A stretch of 64,000 nucleotides of DNA, taken from NCBI GenBank assembly GCA_963850425.1, contig CAWKLF010000001.1, positions 1,798,001 to 1,862,000 on the forward strand, given 5' to 3'. Under the pieces are notes generated by a model. It searched no databases. It had not been told where the DNA came from and worked only from the letters and a program-made list of their open reading frames with translations. This DNA comes from Gp1-AA133 sp963850425 (GTDB lineage Bacteria > Acidobacteriota > Terriglobia > Terriglobales > Acidobacteriaceae). Made by a program: the position numbers and the translations under genes. This document shows, piece after piece, positions 62,619-64,000 of this stretch (its first letter is position 1; the number at the start of each line of letters is the position of its first letter).

Positions 62619-62693
62619 TGGAGGCGCGGGTCGGAATCGAACCGACGCATAAAGGTTTTGCAGACCTCTCCCTTACCACTTGGGTACCGCGCC
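62619..62693 (-). tRNA. tRNA-Cys (GCA)
   Basis: A complete cloverleaf of 75 bases including an encoded CCA. The acceptor stem is GGCGCGG / CCGCGCC, the D stem CCC/GGG, the anticodon loop CTGCAAA with GCA, and the T arm GTCGG TTCGATT CCGAC. Located 103 bp downstream of tRNA-Gly on the same strand, probably one transcript. Confidence 0.95.
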
Positions 62694-62796
62694 CTGAAAT
62701 CTACGTTAGCGCCAGATGCTCAAAAAGTCTATGGCTCCATTGCGAGACTAGACCAGCAAAATGCCCCCGCAATGAGGGCCTGGGCATCCGAATCGA

Positions 62797-62871
<75 letters not shown>

Positions 62872-62996
62872 TCAGCAGCGAACATTATAAACGAGGGGCT
62901 ATAGCCCAGCAAACCTTCGAAAGTAACCAACTTCACTAGACGCTTGTGTTTTAAGCGTTTGCAGTCCAATGATGTCGACGGCAGTCTGCATTGCGG

Positions 62997-63725
62997 CTAG
63001 GGCTGCGGCCGGGGAGAATGTTCTTCGTGGTGTCCGGTCCATTGCGGGTCTTGCTCGGGAGGAACGATCTCGCCATCACGCATGTGAATAATCTGGTCTC
63101 CGTACTCAGCGGCTTCCGGATTGTGCGTGATCATTAAGACGGTCTGGCCGAGTTCGCGATTCGATTGGCGCAACATGCCCAGGACAACGGCGGAGTTTTT
63201 GGAGTCCAGATTGCCGGTAGGCTCGTCGGCAAGGACGAGGGCGGGCTTGTTCATAAGAGCGCGAGCCAAGGCGACGCGTTGCTGCTCGCCTCCCGAAAGT
63301 TCGGACGGCCGGTGTATAAGGCGCTTGCTTATGCCTAGCAGATCCGTGATGCGGTCGAAATGTGTCCTGTCAAATTCCGTGTCGCCAGCAATGTCGTGGG
63401 CAATTTCGATGTTGGACCGCGCGTCGAGAGTGGGTAAAAGGTTGAATTTCTGGAAAACGAATCCGATTTTGCTTTTGCGCATGCGGGTTCGGTCGGCATC
63501 GGACAACTGGGAAAAATCGTCTCCGTCGATCACGACGCGCCCCGAGTCGGCCCGGGTGAGACCTCCCAGTAGATAAAAGAGAGTCGACTTGCCGCTACCC
63601 GAGGGGCCCACAACGCTGACAAACTTTCCGCGCTCCACAGTGAACGTCACGCCCCGGAGTGCAGGAACCTCGACTTTGCCCACGTGGTAGGTTTTTCGCA
63701 GGTCCACCGCTTCGATGAAAGGCAT
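62997..63725 (-). CDS. LolD/MacB-type ABC transporter ATPase
   Basis: 242 residues. Walker A GPSGSGKST at residues 40-48, Q-loop FVFQKFNLLP, signature LSGGEQQR at 143-150 and Walker B LVLADEPTGNLD (Asp167, Glu168), then H-loop MITHNPE. The FxxxFNLLPTL pattern and the N-terminal VxVPALRGV place it in the MacB/LolD/FtsE clade. It energises export or lipoprotein release with a membrane partner that lies outside this window. It follows the partial response regulator gene by 47 bp on the same strand. Confidence 0.9.
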   Translation of the reverse strand: MPFIEAVDLRKTYHVGKVEVPALRGVTFTVERGKFVSVVGPSGSGKSTLFYLLGGLTRADSGRVVIDGDDFSQLSDADRTRMRKSKIGFVFQKFNLLPTLDARSNIEIAHDIAGDTEFDRTHFDRITDLLGISKRLIHRPSELSGGEQQRVALARALMNKPALVLADEPTGNLDSKNSAVVLGMLRQSNRELGQTVLMITHNPEAAEYGDQIIHMRDGEIVPPEQDPQWTGHHEEHSPRPQP

Positions 63726-63772
63726 CCGGATGTAACGATACTACAGAAGAGCTCAGCAGGCGCAGGCGCCGC

Positions 63773-64000
63773 TTATGCAGCGCCGAGTTGCGGAGTATTA
63801 CTGCGGCTGGGGCCTCGTTTCCGGATCAGCAGCAAACGAATCCGCTCCAGCAGTTCGGCTGGGACATGCATGCCCTTGGGGAGAAAGACATCCGCTTGTG
63901 TGTCGCGGTCGTATATACGGACTTTCCCTGAGAGCAGAATTGCAGGAGTGCGAGGAGATATCTCCTTGACTGCCTCGATCAGCTTGGCGCCGTCCAGTCC
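63773..64000 (-). CDS. Response regulator receiver, 5' end beyond window
   Basis: The minus-strand frame is open to the right edge and ends at the stop complementary to 63773-63775. The visible 75 residues match the C-terminal half of a receiver: DGAKLIEAVKEISPRTPAILLSGKV, then DVFLPKGMHVPAELLERIRLLL. SGKV stands where Thr/Ser-bearing strand 4 ends, and the Lys of PKG is in the conserved place. The phosphoacceptor Asp would lie beyond the window. Confidence 0.7.
   Translation of the reverse strand, partial: GLDGAKLIEAVKEISPRTPAILLSGKVRIYDRDTQADVFLPKGMHVPAELLERIRLLLIRKRGPSRSNTPQLGAA

Overview
The window looks like a chromosomal segment of an Acidobacteriota bacterium, most likely class Terriglobia. 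This is inferred from gene content: an Oar-type TonB-dependent receptor with an N-terminal carboxypeptidase-regulatory domain, two long wHTH-plus-TPR regulators, DUF3606 and WGxxGxxG small proteins, BON proteins, and many moderately GC-rich genes with GTG or TTG starts. No plasmid, phage, insertion-sequence or CRISPR signature was seen. The two edge genes (1-690 and 63773-64000) run out of the window.

Layout. 0-8.5 kb: an Ig-like lipoprotein (partial), a secreted protein, a wHTH-FlgO-TPR regulator, the large Oar receptor, a metallopeptidase remnant and a PH/SHOCT-type protein. 8.9-14.9 kb: an envelope or stress-like cluster of small membrane proteins (DUF3606, YqjE/holin-like, DUF3618-like, YihY/BrkB), a HAD phosphatase, a WGxxGxxG protein, a double-BON protein and two paralogous SP-x-x-HA membrane proteins. 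15-22.7 kb: a sugar block with a GH2 glycosidase, a glycosyltransferase overlapping UDP-galactopyranose mutase (glf), and a GH1 glycosidase fused to an RmlD-like reductase. 23-26.5 kb: small membrane, LolA-like, beta-barrel and conserved unknown proteins.

26.9-35.4 kb is a dense signalling block: two hybrid REC-histidine kinases, three single-domain response regulators, a PilZ protein and a large MASE/PAS/GAF/PAS/PocR histidine kinase whose frame is broken once inside its first PAS domain. 35.6-43.6 kb holds an acyl-CoA dehydrogenase, a methyltransferase, a secreted protein, a wHTH-STAND ATPase-TPR regulator, a DUF4242 protein and a membrane GGDEF cyclase. At 43.8-46.9 kb an OmpR-type response regulator is fused in frame to most of FliM; a FliN-like SpoA protein and a Zn-ribbon/MshEN protein follow, with no other flagellar genes nearby.

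49.0-62.3 kb is the most striking part: an electron-transfer island. Three consecutive frameshifted genes (a small secreted protein, a cupredoxin, a CxxCH-bearing porin-like protein) precede an intact dihaem cytochrome c. A tightly coupled operon of sigma-54 response regulator, CHASE2 histidine kinase and FecR-domain protein comes next. Then comes a 714-residue cytochrome with 28 CxxCH motifs, largely built of a 73-residue, three-haem unit repeated at an almost invariant 219-bp period. It is followed at once by an AMIN-domain protein with a C-terminal outer-membrane barrel. My inference is a regulated multihaem cytochrome/porin conduit across the outer membrane. tRNA-Cys and tRNA-Gly genes, a LolD/MacB-type ABC ATPase and a partial response regulator close the window.
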